A stretch of DNA of 64,000 bases from Artemisia argyi. Taxonomy: Eukaryota; Streptophyta; Magnoliopsida; Asterales; Asteraceae. The translations under genes and the position numbers were made by a program. Positions 1-9,906 of the stretch are shown piece after piece. The DNA lies in contig CM060706.1 of the NCBI GenBank assembly GCA_030686995.1, forward strand, positions 139,585,505 through 139,649,504. Reading direction: 5' to 3'. How positions within the stretch are numbered: the first letter of the stretch is position 1; every line of letters starts with the position of its first letter. Below the pieces are notes generated by a model that saw only the letters and a list, made by a program, of their open reading frames with translations, was not told the origin of the DNA and made no database searches.

Positions 1-465
1 ACTATATATAGATTTTCCAATGTGACGGCGTCAAAAAGAAAAATCTGACACCGTCAACTCGCCACCCATAGTAATATCGGATTGCCTAGATCCAGATCTG
101 ACGCCGTCAAGCGCAACTTTTCTCTGGGCCGTTACAAGTAATGGGACCATGACGGCCTATGGTGACGCCGTCATGCCCCTAGTGTAAAAACTCTCTGGAT
201 CATCACGGACTCTATCCACTTCACCTGACGCCGTCATGTAGAGTTTTGTGACGCCGTCAGGTACTGTTCCCAGCAAGGAAAATTAAGACTTTGCCGTTTT
301 CTTCACTTTTATGCTCCAAAAACGTCCAAAATGCTTCATTTTCCAGAATTCACTCCAAAAGTACCTAAAATCACAAAAGGAACGATTTAGAGCAATATTT
401 GATCAAATAAATTCAATTCCGGGCTTAAATGACCCCCTAAAAACGGATCATTTTTCACCTCATCA
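1..465 (-). mobile_element. Family B LTR, partial, minus orientation
   Basis: This is the end of a family B LTR; the rest lies left of the window. It ends in CCTCATCA at 465 and matches 27172-27615 closely, including the stretch after 'ctactgttcccagcaagg'. It carries a TATA-like ctatatatag at 2-11 and TGACGSCGTCA palindromes at 23, 46, 99, 163, 226 and 249. The gag fragment is joined directly at 466, with no polypurine tract or 3' internal sequence, so the element has lost most of its interior. Confidence 0.85.
2..259 (-). promoter_or_regulatory. LTR promoter: TATA box and TGACGSCGTCA palindrome array
   Basis: Read on the minus strand, palindromes of the form TGACG-S-CGTCA (23-33, 46-56, 99-109, 163-173, 226-236, 249-259) precede a TATA box at 2-11. 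TGACG is the half-site bound by plant TGA-class bZIP factors. That reading is inference; the repeats and their position are seen directly. Confidence 0.55.
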
Positions 466-1275
466 AGCTTCGTAGGATTTCATCAGAAACTTGACTTGGT
501 CCTCAAGTTCCATGATCCTACGGTCGGGAGTGCTAGAATTGTTCGAAGGCAAAGATATTACCTTGACCGTTTTGTTCAAATCACGGGGATCATTCCTACT
601 TTCGTTGTCATAGAGATCAAGATCTTCTATAAGTTCCCATGATTCTTCCGCACTTAGATCACGTAGCTTGCCACCGGCCGATTAGTCAATGGTTCGCCTT
701 GTGGAGAGATCGATATGGTCATAGAAAATTTATACTTGGAGCCAAAGATCTATGCCATGATGAGGGACTTTCTGGAGTAAGTCCTTGAAACGAGTCCATG
801 CTTCATAGAGAGTTTCACCTTGACGTTGTTGGAACATCAAGATATCATTTCTAAGCTTAGTAGTGGTGAGATCATTCCAAGAGGTGATGGATCCCGCGGG
901 TAAACGTTCAAGCCATTGACTAGCTTGGTCACGTAGAGAGAATTGGAATAAACGTAATCGGGTCGTCTCTCGAGTTGCAACATCAAGGTCTATGGAATCT
1001 ACGATTTTTAGGAAATCCTTGAGATGTTGATTAGGATCTTCGGAACGAAGTCCATGGAATGCACATCCGCTTTGCACCAACCGGATGGTGTCGGATCGCA
1101 CGGGAGACACATTGGCTCCTTGAGTGAGCTCAATGGTGTTCCGATAGCCTTGGTGGCTAGGACGGGAATACTCTCCTAAAGTTCGGGGTCTAGGAGGTTG
1201 GTTTGGTTGTGGTAGGTTTTGTGGGTGGTTTTGTTGTGGTGGGTTGATGGGTTCAAAGATATTACCACCTTCCAT
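466..1275 (-). pseudogene. gag: Truncated gag of family B element
   Basis: The reading frame starts at ATG 1275 (MEGGNIFEP...) and runs 181 residues to a stop at 730. Homology to the gag at 30176-32623 continues through the stop to about 466. The retrotransposon gag core is visible (SRPSHQGYRNTIEL, CAFHGLRSEDPNQHLKDFL, LRLFQFSLRDQASQWLERLP). Compared with the longer copy it lacks 36 bp (12 residues, RFLAQFFPPGRT) between short AGTNGT direct repeats near 867. Everything after the gag middle is missing and the sequence is joined to the LTR at 465/466, with AGCTT at the junction. It is a dead capsid-gene fragment. Confidence 0.85.
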
Positions 1276-1301
1276 GATGTCGGATGGTAATGGTTACGAA
1301 C

Positions 1302-2756
1302 TGATGAGGCGAAAAGTGTACCGCTTTTAAGGGGTCATTTAAGCCCGAATTCGTGATTATTTGATCAATTATTGCCCTAAATCGTTCCTTTTGTCATTTT
1401 AGGTACTTTTGAGGAGAAATCTGGAAAAGGAAGCATTTTGGACGTTTTTGGAGCATAAAAGTGAAGAAAACGGCAAAGTCTCTAATTTCTTGCTGGGAAC
1501 AGTACCTGACGACGTCAAGGATTAACACATGACGACGTCAAGAGTGATAAAAGAGGTGGAAGTGTATATTATAACGTGACGGCCCAGAACATTTTCAATG
1601 TAATTGGCCTGACGGCGTCACCAAGGCCGTCAGGGTCAAAATGCATGTGACGGCCCAGAGTCTATTTCTACATGAAGGCGTCAAGACTGGATCTAGGCAA
1701 TACGAATTTCCATTTGGCCGTGAGTTGACGGCGTCAGAAGTTAATACATGACGCAGTCAGGATGCTCTGTCTATATATATTTTTCCAATTTTTCATTGTA
1801 AAGTGTGGAACAAGTTGTGGAATACAAAAACACAAACCCTAGGTCGAATTTCCTGCTTATTGAAGGGGTTTCAAGCCCTTCTTTCTTTCATGTTTTAATA
1901 AAGATAAGTTCTCCAATAATCATTCAATATGTCTATGTATTGTTTGATTCTATCTTATGCTTGTCTTTCTTTTAACATGTTAGGCTAGGTTTTTATTGTG
2001 TTTGCTTAGATGTAGTGAAACCTAGATGTTGATTATTGGTTGATTGTTTGTCTATAATTGCTACGGATGATTGTATTCGATGTTAGGCTTAAGAAAACTG
2101 GCAGACTTCCATTGGTAACTTGCTTGAACGTCTTAAGAAACATGATCGGAGGTGTACTACAATTTTTTGGTTGTATTAAATGCATAAGTGAATTCTAATG
2201 ATCCCATGTTATGAGCTTTTAGTCGGCTCGACATAGGAGTGAAGTAGAATCTTATAGACTTAGGGAATATTGTACACGGCACTACGACTAGTATTAAGGA
2301 ATATAACCCGTCATCCATGCAATTGTAACAAGCTAATCAACCGGTAAAAGATATCTAGGCAGTAATGAAATCTAAGTAAACACAAATTTTCTCATTATTG
2401 TTTCCACCACATTAGTACATTAGTTTAATTTTCATTTCTTTTATTTTATTTTGATTGCATTTGTAGTTAATTGGGTTAGTTGGCTAGCAACTAATTCCGC
2501 CCACTCCTTCAAAACCTGAGATTTTACTTGCTTTTATAAAATATAAAAAATACAAAAGAATCATCCCTAACCTCTAGACCTAGTTTAGTAGGCTTTCTAA
2601 TCCTAGCGACACTATTCCTGAGTTGAATGATCAATCCCCCGGTACTTGTCACTATACTATACTACAACGATCAGGTACACTGCCTGGCGGGGATTGCAAG
2701 CTTCTCAAGATCCCTTGAGAGGTAAAACCTGTTGCGAGGGCGCAATCCCGCGTAAT
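1302..2756 (+). mobile_element. Family B LTR, plus orientation (inverted relative to 1-465)
   Basis: It starts TGATGAGGCGAAAAG at 1302 and ends near 2756 with a decayed version of the family end (the 'cttctcaagatcccttgag' block at 2701 is intact). About 1455 bp, against 1412 for the copy at 26204-27615. No primer-binding site follows. It lies head-on to the gag fragment and to the LTR at 1-465, so the pair forms an inverted repeat of at least 465 bp around an 836-bp spacer. Confidence 0.8.
1507..1780 (+). promoter_or_regulatory. LTR promoter: TGACG palindromes then TATA box
   Basis: TGACGACGTCA at 1507 and 1530, TGACGGCGTCA at 1610 and 1726, TGACGCAGTCA at 1749, plus half motifs (TGACGGCCCA at 1577 and 1647), followed by ctatatatat at 1771-1780. 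The centre base varies (A, G) while the arms are mostly kept. Confidence 0.55.
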
Positions 2757-3160
2757 GTCTAAGAACTAGCAAGAATGACCCGTCGTGTACAACTCCATAG
2801 TTTCCAAGCTTTCGAACCCGTCGTGTAGCTACACCGAAATGTCTAAGAACTAGCAAGAATGACCCATGGCACTTCCTTGTTCTCCTTCTCGTACAATAGA
2901 TGCGCAACAAAGAAAGTGAAATGTTTGTTGTGTTTGTGTGTTAGTAACCTATCGATTTGCATGTTTCTTTATATACACGAGTTGGTGCATGAACAAGTAG
3001 TGAAATGGAGCAGAGATCATGAGAGTTTTTGGGGTGCATGTTCTTCGATTGGGGATTGTTGTAGGTGGCGTGTGAATGTTCATCAAATGAACAAGTGTCG
3101 AGTGAGTTCAGAAGTCCTTACAAGGAATCTCATTGATTGGGAAGCAAGGGAGGTGGTGTG
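2757..3160. other. Unassigned interval with an 84-bp partial tandem duplication
   Basis: This lies between a family B LTR and element C. 'atgtctaagaactagcaag' begins at 2754 and again 84 bp later, so a short tandem duplication is present. A 113-codon open frame at 2859-3200 runs into the LTR of element C and has no recognisable domain; I do not call it a gene. The last five bases (gtgtg, 3156-3160) are the probable target site of element C. Confidence 0.5.
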
Positions 3161-6100
3161 TGATGAGTGTGTAAATACTCATCATTTTTGGTTAATCTGA
3201 ACTGCAAAAACATTTAAAAACACTCAATAATGCATCAAAATACTGAAAATATTCCAAAGATTGTGTTTTATATATTTCAGATGCAAAATGAGCAAAAACA
3301 AATGAAAAATGATCAAAGTTTGCAATATTGGCAGTTTTAGTCTCCCAAGTTTCAAAACTTGTCAAAAATAGTCCCTATGCATTTATTTTTGAAAGAAAAG
3401 TCAACCCAAGCCTTTTGAAAGTCAAATATCACAAAATAGAATACTTGGGTCTTAAGTTTCAAAAATTACATCTTTGGTCCCTCAAATTTCAAATCTGACA
3501 AATTTGGTCCCTGGGAATTTTGGAAAATGAAAAAATGAAATTTGGTCCTTGGAATAAGTAAGCTTGGCAACATTGGTCCTTGGTGATACTTTGGGAGAGT
3601 TACAACTCAGGTCCCTTATCTTTGGTGGAAATTCAAAATTGGTCCTTGTGTTTACTATAATACCAGACGGACCCTTGGTTGTTATTAAAACCCAACAAAC
3701 AAAAACAGAATCCAATACCAATCCACCCCAGGCCCACCCTTATCACTCCAAGCCCAAAAACCATCCCAGCCCACTCCCCTAAAATAATACTCCCCCCTTT
3801 TCAAATAAACCACGCAGGGTCAAACCATTGACCTTCCACCCTTCCCCCTCCAACTTGCTCACCCGCTCTGCCAATCCCCCCTCCTCCACCTCAGCTTCAC
3901 CATTACTTGTTCCCCTGGCCTCCACCAAACTCCAAAACCAATTAATGACCCCAAAACTCCTCAAAGTTACCCCTCCTGACAAGAATAAGAAAAAGGCGCC
4001 AAAATCATTTCAAAGGTCATGATCAAATATAAGCCATCCAACGGCTTAAATTGAAGGGGGAAAGTCCTCAATGACTGTCAGGACCTCAAAATACCATCTA
4101 TATATCAAAGAAGAAGCAGTGGAAGAGATATGGAGTGTATGTTAGCATAATTTAGGTCGAATGTATAATTTTTAGCATTGTCATTGTATTTTTAAGCTTT
4201 CTAGGGTAATTGTAAGTCAATTCAGTGTATGATAAACCTTTTCAAGTTATTAATTCAAATATCTCAGTTTGATTTCCACTTTGTTAAATTTTCATTCAAA
4301 ATATCAATTGTGGTTTAATGCTAGTATTAGTGATTATTGTGGACTAAAATAGAACACATAAGCTCCCAGGAAGCTTTTATAAGCTTCTAGTAACCTTAAA
4401 ATTCAGTGTAGCTAAAAAATTCAAAAATACAAAAATTGGTCAACTAAAGTCAACTGTGAGTGTGGATTTGATTTCTGGGTTCTGAGAAAGATTGGAGCAA
4501 GGAAGCTGTGGAAAATTGGGTTTAGATCCTCAAGGCAGGAATTAGGGATCCTTGGTTCTTGGTTTTGATGCTCACAGGCTCACTTGTAAGCCATAATTCC
4601 ACTTTAAGGTCTTTTCTATGATCAAGCTTGTTACTACTTAATTTTGTGTTCCTTATCTTTATTTGTAGTTTGTTAGTGACATAGTAACCTAAAATCTCAT
4701 TGTTGTTCATTAGTATTGATAATTGCTTAGTATTTTCATTCTCAGTCATTTATAGCATATTAGTGATATTTGAATTGTTGTTGTTATAATTGATATATTT
4801 GTGCTTAAAAAGGTTTACTTAATCATAAGATATGCTTCTGTGTTAGTTGTATGGCTTCAATCACTTTGATCCTTTGAAAATCTTAACATCAGTCACTTAA
4901 AGGAGTGTTTGGTTAAGCTAGTTTGAGGGACTCAGAGCCTGTTGTGTTTGTTGTTTGTTATTGTAACAGGTCACCTTAGGTCTAAATAGGTAAAATAAAC
5001 CATAAAATTCAGGCCTTGTTAGTTAAAAAGTCAAGATTAGCTTTACACTTCATTAAGTGGTTAACTGTTAAGGTTTTAAGTCTCATTTTCATCACAGTGG
5101 TGCATTAATTGGTAATATAGCTTAATTTAGCTTAATCATAACATATTACAACATAATTAGTCAGTAGGATTGATTTAAAGTTCATATTAGTCAACATATA
5201 GCATTTTCTTAAAAAGTCAAAAAGTGCATTGGTCAGAAATCTCTAAAATGGCATGAATTCTTTTGAATTTTGTGATAAGTTTTAAGACTTGAGCTTTTCA
5301 GAACTTGTAGTCTACTAGCTAAAATCCATTGTCCTTGCATCATTATATTTTTGGAATTTTTTCTGTGGACATAATTGCCCTTCAAAGTAAGCTGCAGGGG
5401 AAGTGACTCCCCTGTGCACAGCAGACCATCACCATCACCACCACTTTGGTGGTTGATTCTGGCCACCATAGTGGGTCCCACAGGCCAAACTTGGGTTCTT
5501 TCAACCCCCCTCCTGGCCACCTTCCTAAATTGAGCATTCTTTTGAGCTTAGGCTCAGTGGACCCCACCTGAAATCCTTCCAATAGCTTGTCCCATTTCTG
5601 TCTCAGTCCTCCAATAAGCAAGTGCTTATTGTGGCTCATTGGCTTATCCTGTGGACCCCATTTGTTTTTTTTAGCTTAAACTTGTCCAACAAACTCAGTT
5701 GAACCAGAATTAACCATTGTGGACCCCACATAAGCTCATTTGAACTTAATCTCTTGTTGGTCAAAGAAAGTCAACTGATTAGGCTAATAAGCCATAAAAA
5801 GTGGTTTTGTAAAAGTTGTTAGTTTTTAGTGTTAAAATAGTTTGAAAAAAGAAAAAACACAAAAAACCAAATTTAATTATAGTGATAGCTTCTATTTAAT
5901 AGAAATTATCTTTTTAATTTTCCTTTTAGCTTATTTATAAGCACTCTAGCATTTTTATATTTTTATTAATTCTCTTTTATATTAAATTAATTTTAGAAAA
6001 TTTTCCAGATTTTTCTTTTGTCATTTAGTGGTTTTTAGAATTAATATTAATTTAATTAATTATTAATTAATATTAAAGAATTAAATAGCATAATTAGATT

Positions 6101-6863
6101 TTATTAAGTAACACCTAGTTTTTATAATTTTTCTAGCTTTTATATAAGTTAAAACATTTTTAAGAATTTTTCTAGAATTTCTACTGTTCATTTTCTATTT
6201 TTTAGAATATAATTAGTTTAATTAGTAATTAATTAATAATTAGAATAATAATTAGTAAATTAGTTTAAAAATACATAAAACCAACTTTTTATAATTTTTT
6301 AGATTCCTGTGATGGTTAATTAGATTTATAAAAATCTTCTTAATTATCTAAGTCTTTTTAGTAATTTTTAGTAATTTAAATCAATATAATTAGTTAATAA
6401 ATAAGTAATTAGTAATTAATTAATAATAAATAATTAAATAGTGTAAAAATAATTTTTCTTTTTCTAAAAATTTTCTTTGTTCATTAGGATTGTAAAAATA
6501 ATAATTTCACACTCGTAGCCTTTTTAGTTCATCAGTTGTACTTTCTATCACATACGTCAGTGTACGTTTTTAATTAAAACGTACGTTTTTAGGTTTCAGA
6601 TCATTTCTTCTTAATCTAAATTCCTGTAATCACTCACATAGCTTTCCTAAGCTATTTCATTTCATAATTCTCAAATAATTCTCATTACAGCCCTTTTCTG
6701 TGAATAATCACCCGATCACAAGCACGCTAAAGCACAATCCACACCTCGTCGGGACATAACGACCTGGTGATATCCTATATTACCCGGAAGCATTGGTCTA
6801 GGTAGTTTGACTATATTGACCACATCTGTGGTTGACTTTAGTTGACTACTTCTGAGCCAATCA
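3161..6863 (+). repeat. Element C 5' LTR (3.7 kb)
   Basis: It begins with an inverted repeat (TGATGAGT ... ACTCATCA, 3161-3184) and ends ...CCAATCA just before the PBS. U3 holds a degenerate array with core GGTCCYTGG (about 3340-3680). The promoter is at 3993-4106. The middle is an AT-rich ladder of ttaattaat runs (5930-6440). The distal part has the stem GTACGTTTT/AAAACGTAC (6562-6584) and the family block 'cctcgtcgggacataacga' (about 6745). No gene is seen inside. Confidence 0.9.
3993..4106 (+). promoter_or_regulatory. LTR promoter: E2F-like site and TATA box
   Basis: aaggcgccaaaa at 3993-4004 is followed 94 bases later by ctatatatc at 4098-4106. 'atccaacggctt' lies between and is partly conserved in sister LTRs. 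The E2F reading (TTTSSCGC consensus) is inference. Confidence 0.5.
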
Positions 6864-6868
6864 AAATT

Positions 6869-6886
6869 TGGCGCCGTTGTCGGGGA
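6869..6886 (+). other. Primer-binding site of element C (tRNA-Asp type)
   Basis: TGGCGCCGTTGTCGGGGA begins five bases after the LTR end CAATCA. It matches the tRNA-Asp-type PBS common in plant Athila/Tat Ty3/gypsy elements. Confidence 0.85.
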
Positions 6887-7173
6887 GGTTGTGCGCGTTA
6901 TTCTAAACGGTTTTGCGTATTAGTGAATCGGGATATACACTCATTGTATATTTACTCACCCTTGTTCATATTATCTTCTTATTTTCATATAAAAACAAAA
7001 CTGTTCTCGAAAATATTTTAAAATCAGTTTTCAACGAACACAAAAACCCAAAAAGATTTTCTTTCTTATTTTTATATAAAATGTTTATCCAAAAATCCAA
7101 AAATATCCATCTTTACCCTCTCACATCTTTGATTCTTCATCCCTACCCCTCTGTAAACCTTTGATTCTTACCT

Positions 7174-7605
7174 ATGTCGTATCCACACCATTTCGGTTGC
7201 CAATGGTGTGGTGGTCCTCATAATGGTGGGAATTGTCCCGGCTGTAGCATGGTAGAGTCAGGAGATGGGTCTGTCTATAACCAAGCTCCCTATCCTTACC
7301 ATGACACATCTGATTCATTCTACCAGCCACCACATCATGAGATACTGACATATCTGTGTGAGTTTTGTGGAGGTCCTCACCAAGGATTTGAGTGTCAAGC
7401 CAGAAACACGTTTGTCTATGAACAGTTTTCGGGAGACAATCAGAACTTTGGTTATGACCAATATCCATACGATTCACCAAGCCAGACTCAACAGTTTTAC
7501 TGTTGTGATTACTATGGAGGTCCACACTTCAGCTCAGATTGTCAAACAGGGAATCCAATTCCCTGTAACAATCTTGACACATCATGTTATGACCAACCTC
7601 CATAG
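7174..7605 (+). CDS. Zinc-knuckle gag-like ORF of element C (part 1)
   Basis: 143 codons from ATG 7174 to an amber stop at 7603-7605. It holds three spaced cysteine motifs: CQWCGGPHNGGNC near residue 10, CEFCGGPHQGFEC near residue 62, and a third (CDYYGGPHFSSDC) in which the second Cys is Tyr. CX2CX3HX4C is the spacing of the knuckle in the gag at 30176-32623 (CELCSGPHDTRDC), so this is probably a nucleic-acid-binding module derived from gag. The rest is Tyr/Pro/Gln-rich and low in complexity. The next ORF starts 6 bases after the stop in the same frame, so the two may once have been, or may still act as, one protein. No capsid core is present. Confidence 0.75.
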   Translation: MSYPHHFGCQWCGGPHNGGNCPGCSMVESGDGSVYNQAPYPYHDTSDSFYQPPHHEILTYLCEFCGGPHQGFECQARNTFVYEQFSGDNQNFGYDQYPYDSPSQTQQFYCCDYYGGPHFSSDCQTGNPIPCNNLDTSCYDQPP

Positions 7606-7611
7606 TACCAA

Positions 7612-9105
7612 ATGAATCAAGCACTTCTTCCAGAAATGCAAAATATACTGGAATTACTTGATGATCTTAAGGGTTTAGTTAAAGACTTTGCCCAAAAAGA
7701 CACTCATCAAAAATCCATGGAAGAATTGCTGGCTGAAGAGCAGGCTGCTAGAATAAATTCCCAAGATGCATATGAAAAATCTATTAGGGAATCTATTGCA
7801 AAAGAAAAAGCAGCCAAATCTAGCTCTCAGTTCCGTTTCATTCCTGATGACAGTGATGATGAAGATACCCTTGATATTCTTCAATTTTATAAAACTTCAT
7901 CTAGCTCATCAGATACAATTCCTTCTATGGAAAATCAAGGAGAAAATAATGTGACGGAGAAATTACTAGCAGAAGATCAAATGGAACTCGTACAATCCAT
8001 GAATGCTAGCTCCTCTCAACTCCCTCAGTCTGTTATCACACCCGAAGTTCACACTCACTCTCTAAACATGGGGGACGAGCATCTAAGCACTATTCCTGAA
8101 AAGGAATCGGGTGAATTCATAAAGTCTAGTGTTGAGAGCCTTGTCCCAATCCTAGGAGAGTCACAGGGAACTTCGGATCATATGTGTGATTTACTTTCCC
8201 CTCTTGAGTGTTCAAACGATCATTTTGAGACTTTCTCAGATTTTAATGATGATTGTACATCTCATGGAGACAATGAGTATATTAAGGCATCACTCCCACA
8301 GTCTGATGCTGATCCTCTTCTTGAGGAGTTTGCCGATGAACTTACTCACATCAATCCACTTTCAACGGGAAGTGATGATGGTCTCCTTGATTTCAAAGCC
8401 AATCTGGGAGAAATTGAAAGTCTCCTATATCATGATCCGTCACTCACTTCTTATCCCAACAGTCCACAAGAGAATGTTAATCACTTTGTTCCCGAAGCAT
8501 TCAAAACAACTCTCACCAATCCTCTTTTTGAATTCGACTCTGAATTCACTTTGATTTCTGATAACCCAATCTTTGGTATTCAGAATGAGGATTGTGATGA
8601 GTCCACAATGGAACAAGAGTTCACATATTCACACCATGTAAATAATTCTCTTCATGAGGAGTTCTCCGGTGAACTCACTCATATCATGACTCCTCTGGAG
8701 TATGATGACCCGGGGGGGGGGGGGGGGGGGGGAGATGTTCTCAATCATGAGAATTTGCAAATTCCCACCCTCCCTCCCGGGATGTTTTCAAACCCAACGA
8801 GCTTAACCCTTGAAATCCAAATTCAGGAAAATGAGCCTGATCTCGAGGAAGAAGATCTTATCATGATTTTCATCATGGTTTTCTTCCTTTTCTTCACCTA
8901 CAGGGTGACCTCTCCTGTTCTTCACTCCTTCGGGAATGAAGACATTATCTTTGACCCCGGCATTTTCATGTATCATTATCTTGAGCCGGGTACTTATCTC
9001 ATCGGTGTGGAACTTTCACGTACTTCAAATGTTTGTCCAAACATCTTGAATGAAAGTCCGATGGAGATTGTCTCTTCCACATCATGCTTCCCCAAGAACA
9101 AATGA
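7612..9105 (+). CDS. Acidic ORF of element C (part 2), unknown function
   Basis: 497 codons from ATG 7612, in frame with the zinc-knuckle ORF. It begins with a probable coiled coil (about residues 1-70, rich in Glu, Lys and Ala). A long acidic, Ser/Asp/Glu-rich part follows (about 75-370). A run of Gly (about residues 368-374) is encoded by a poly-G tract at 8711-8732. Near residues 421-432 there is a hydrophobic stretch (IMIFIMVFFLFF) that could be a membrane segment, then a conserved-looking tail (EDIIFDPGIFMYHY ... ESPMEIVSST). I recall similar tails in Asteraceae proteins annotated 'reverse transcriptase domain-containing', but no RT motif is present here. Function unknown. Position after gag and before the 3' LTR also allows an env-like guess, which I do not favour. 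Confidence 0.65.
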   Translation: MNQALLPEMQNILELLDDLKGLVKDFAQKDTHQKSMEELLAEEQAARINSQDAYEKSIRESIAKEKAAKSSSQFRFIPDDSDDEDTLDILQFYKTSSSSSDTIPSMENQGENNVTEKLLAEDQMELVQSMNASSSQLPQSVITPEVHTHSLNMGDEHLSTIPEKESGEFIKSSVESLVPILGESQGTSDHMCDLLSPLECSNDHFETFSDFNDDCTSHGDNEYIKASLPQSDADPLLEEFADELTHINPLSTGSDDGLLDFKANLGEIESLLYHDPSLTSYPNSPQENVNHFVPEAFKTTLTNPLFEFDSEFTLISDNPIFGIQNEDCDESTMEQEFTYSHHVNNSLHEEFSGELTHIMTPLEYDDPGGGGGGGDVLNHENLQIPTLPPGMFSNPTSLTLEIQIQENEPDLEEEDLIMIFIMVFFLFFTYRVTSPVLHSFGNEDIIFDPGIFMYHYLEPGTYLIGVELSRTSNVCPNILNESPMEIVSSTSCFPKNK

Positions 9106-9157
9106 ATTCGGGGTCGAGTCAAGCTAGCGACTCAGTAAACAAAAACAGTAGCATGTA

Positions 9158-9187
9158 CTTAGGGTTTTCACCCTAAGTGTGGGGGAG
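9158..9187 (+). other. Hairpin-PPT module, copy 1
   Basis: CTTAGGGT pairs with ACCCTAAG around a TTTC loop (9158-9177), immediately followed by tgtgggggag. It looks like the true PPT at 9931-9942 but lies about 760 bases upstream of the LTR. Confidence 0.6.
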
Positions 9188-9311
9188 TGCCCCTGCTGTG
9201 TTACCATGTATATATATCAATAAATAAAATAAAGTGAAAAATGATATTTCCACATTTAGCTTGTAATGTTGCCCTTTTTACGTTCAAAGATTCGGCATAA
9301 TAGCCGGGACT

Positions 9312-9368
9312 TTGAATATTGAGAACAATATTCAATTCTAAGTGTGTGTGGAGGGGGGGGGGGGGGGG
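9312..9368 (+). other. Hairpin-PPT module, copy 2
   Basis: TTGAATATTG (9312-9321) pairs with CAATATTCAA (9326-9335) around loop AGAA, a perfect 10-bp stem. Then comes aagtgtgtgtgg and a G run. The sequence differs from copy 1 but the layout is the same. Confidence 0.6.
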
Positions 9369-9506
9369 AATTCTAGCGAATTTTATCACATTATATCTTC
9401 TAGTACCCCCGTTTTTGGCAAAAAAATTTTAAATTTTTTCACTTGAGTTTCAAAATTTTTGTGGTTATCAGTCCGTCATGTCTAACCGACAAAAGGATTG
9501 GCTAAT

Positions 9507-9859
9507 CCAGGAGCAAACGGCTCTTGGTAAAGATATATCAAATCCGTTTATGGCTTACAATTTGCCCAAAATTGTATGGTATCTCAAATCGCCATATCCT
9601 AAAAAGTGAAAGAGTTGGCTAGCCCGCAAGATTATGGCTTGTGGTAAAGGCAGTGGAAAACCATAATTGGTAATCAGCTCACCAAGATGTCGACTATGTC
9701 CATCAAGAGTTGGCTAGTCCAGAAGCAAACGGCTTCTGGTAAAGACAAATCAAATCCGTTGATAGCTGGTGGTTTGCTCAAAATCACATGGTTATCAGGT
9801 GGACCATAGTTCTTACTTGAACTGAAACATTTGGCTACTCCAGAAGTAATGGCTTTTGG
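9507..9859 (+). ncRNA. Tandem array of four covarying hairpins
   Basis: Units at 9507-9527, 9624-9644, 9719-9739 and 9840-9859, spaced 117, 95 and 121 bases, each follow 'ttggcta' and precede 'taaag'. Stems are CCAGGAGC/GCTCTTGG, CCGCAAG/CTTGTGG, CCAGAAGC/GCTTCTGG and CCAGAAG/CTTTTGG. All pair fully if G-U is allowed, although the stem sequences differ. A fifth copy is visible in element G (63948-63967). This suggests a structured RNA in the transcript's 3' part. It is not a known RNA family to me. Confidence 0.5.
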
Positions 9860-9906
9860 TAAAGAGATTAAAATCCATTAAATTTTCAAAACAGTTTATT
9901 TTCTAT

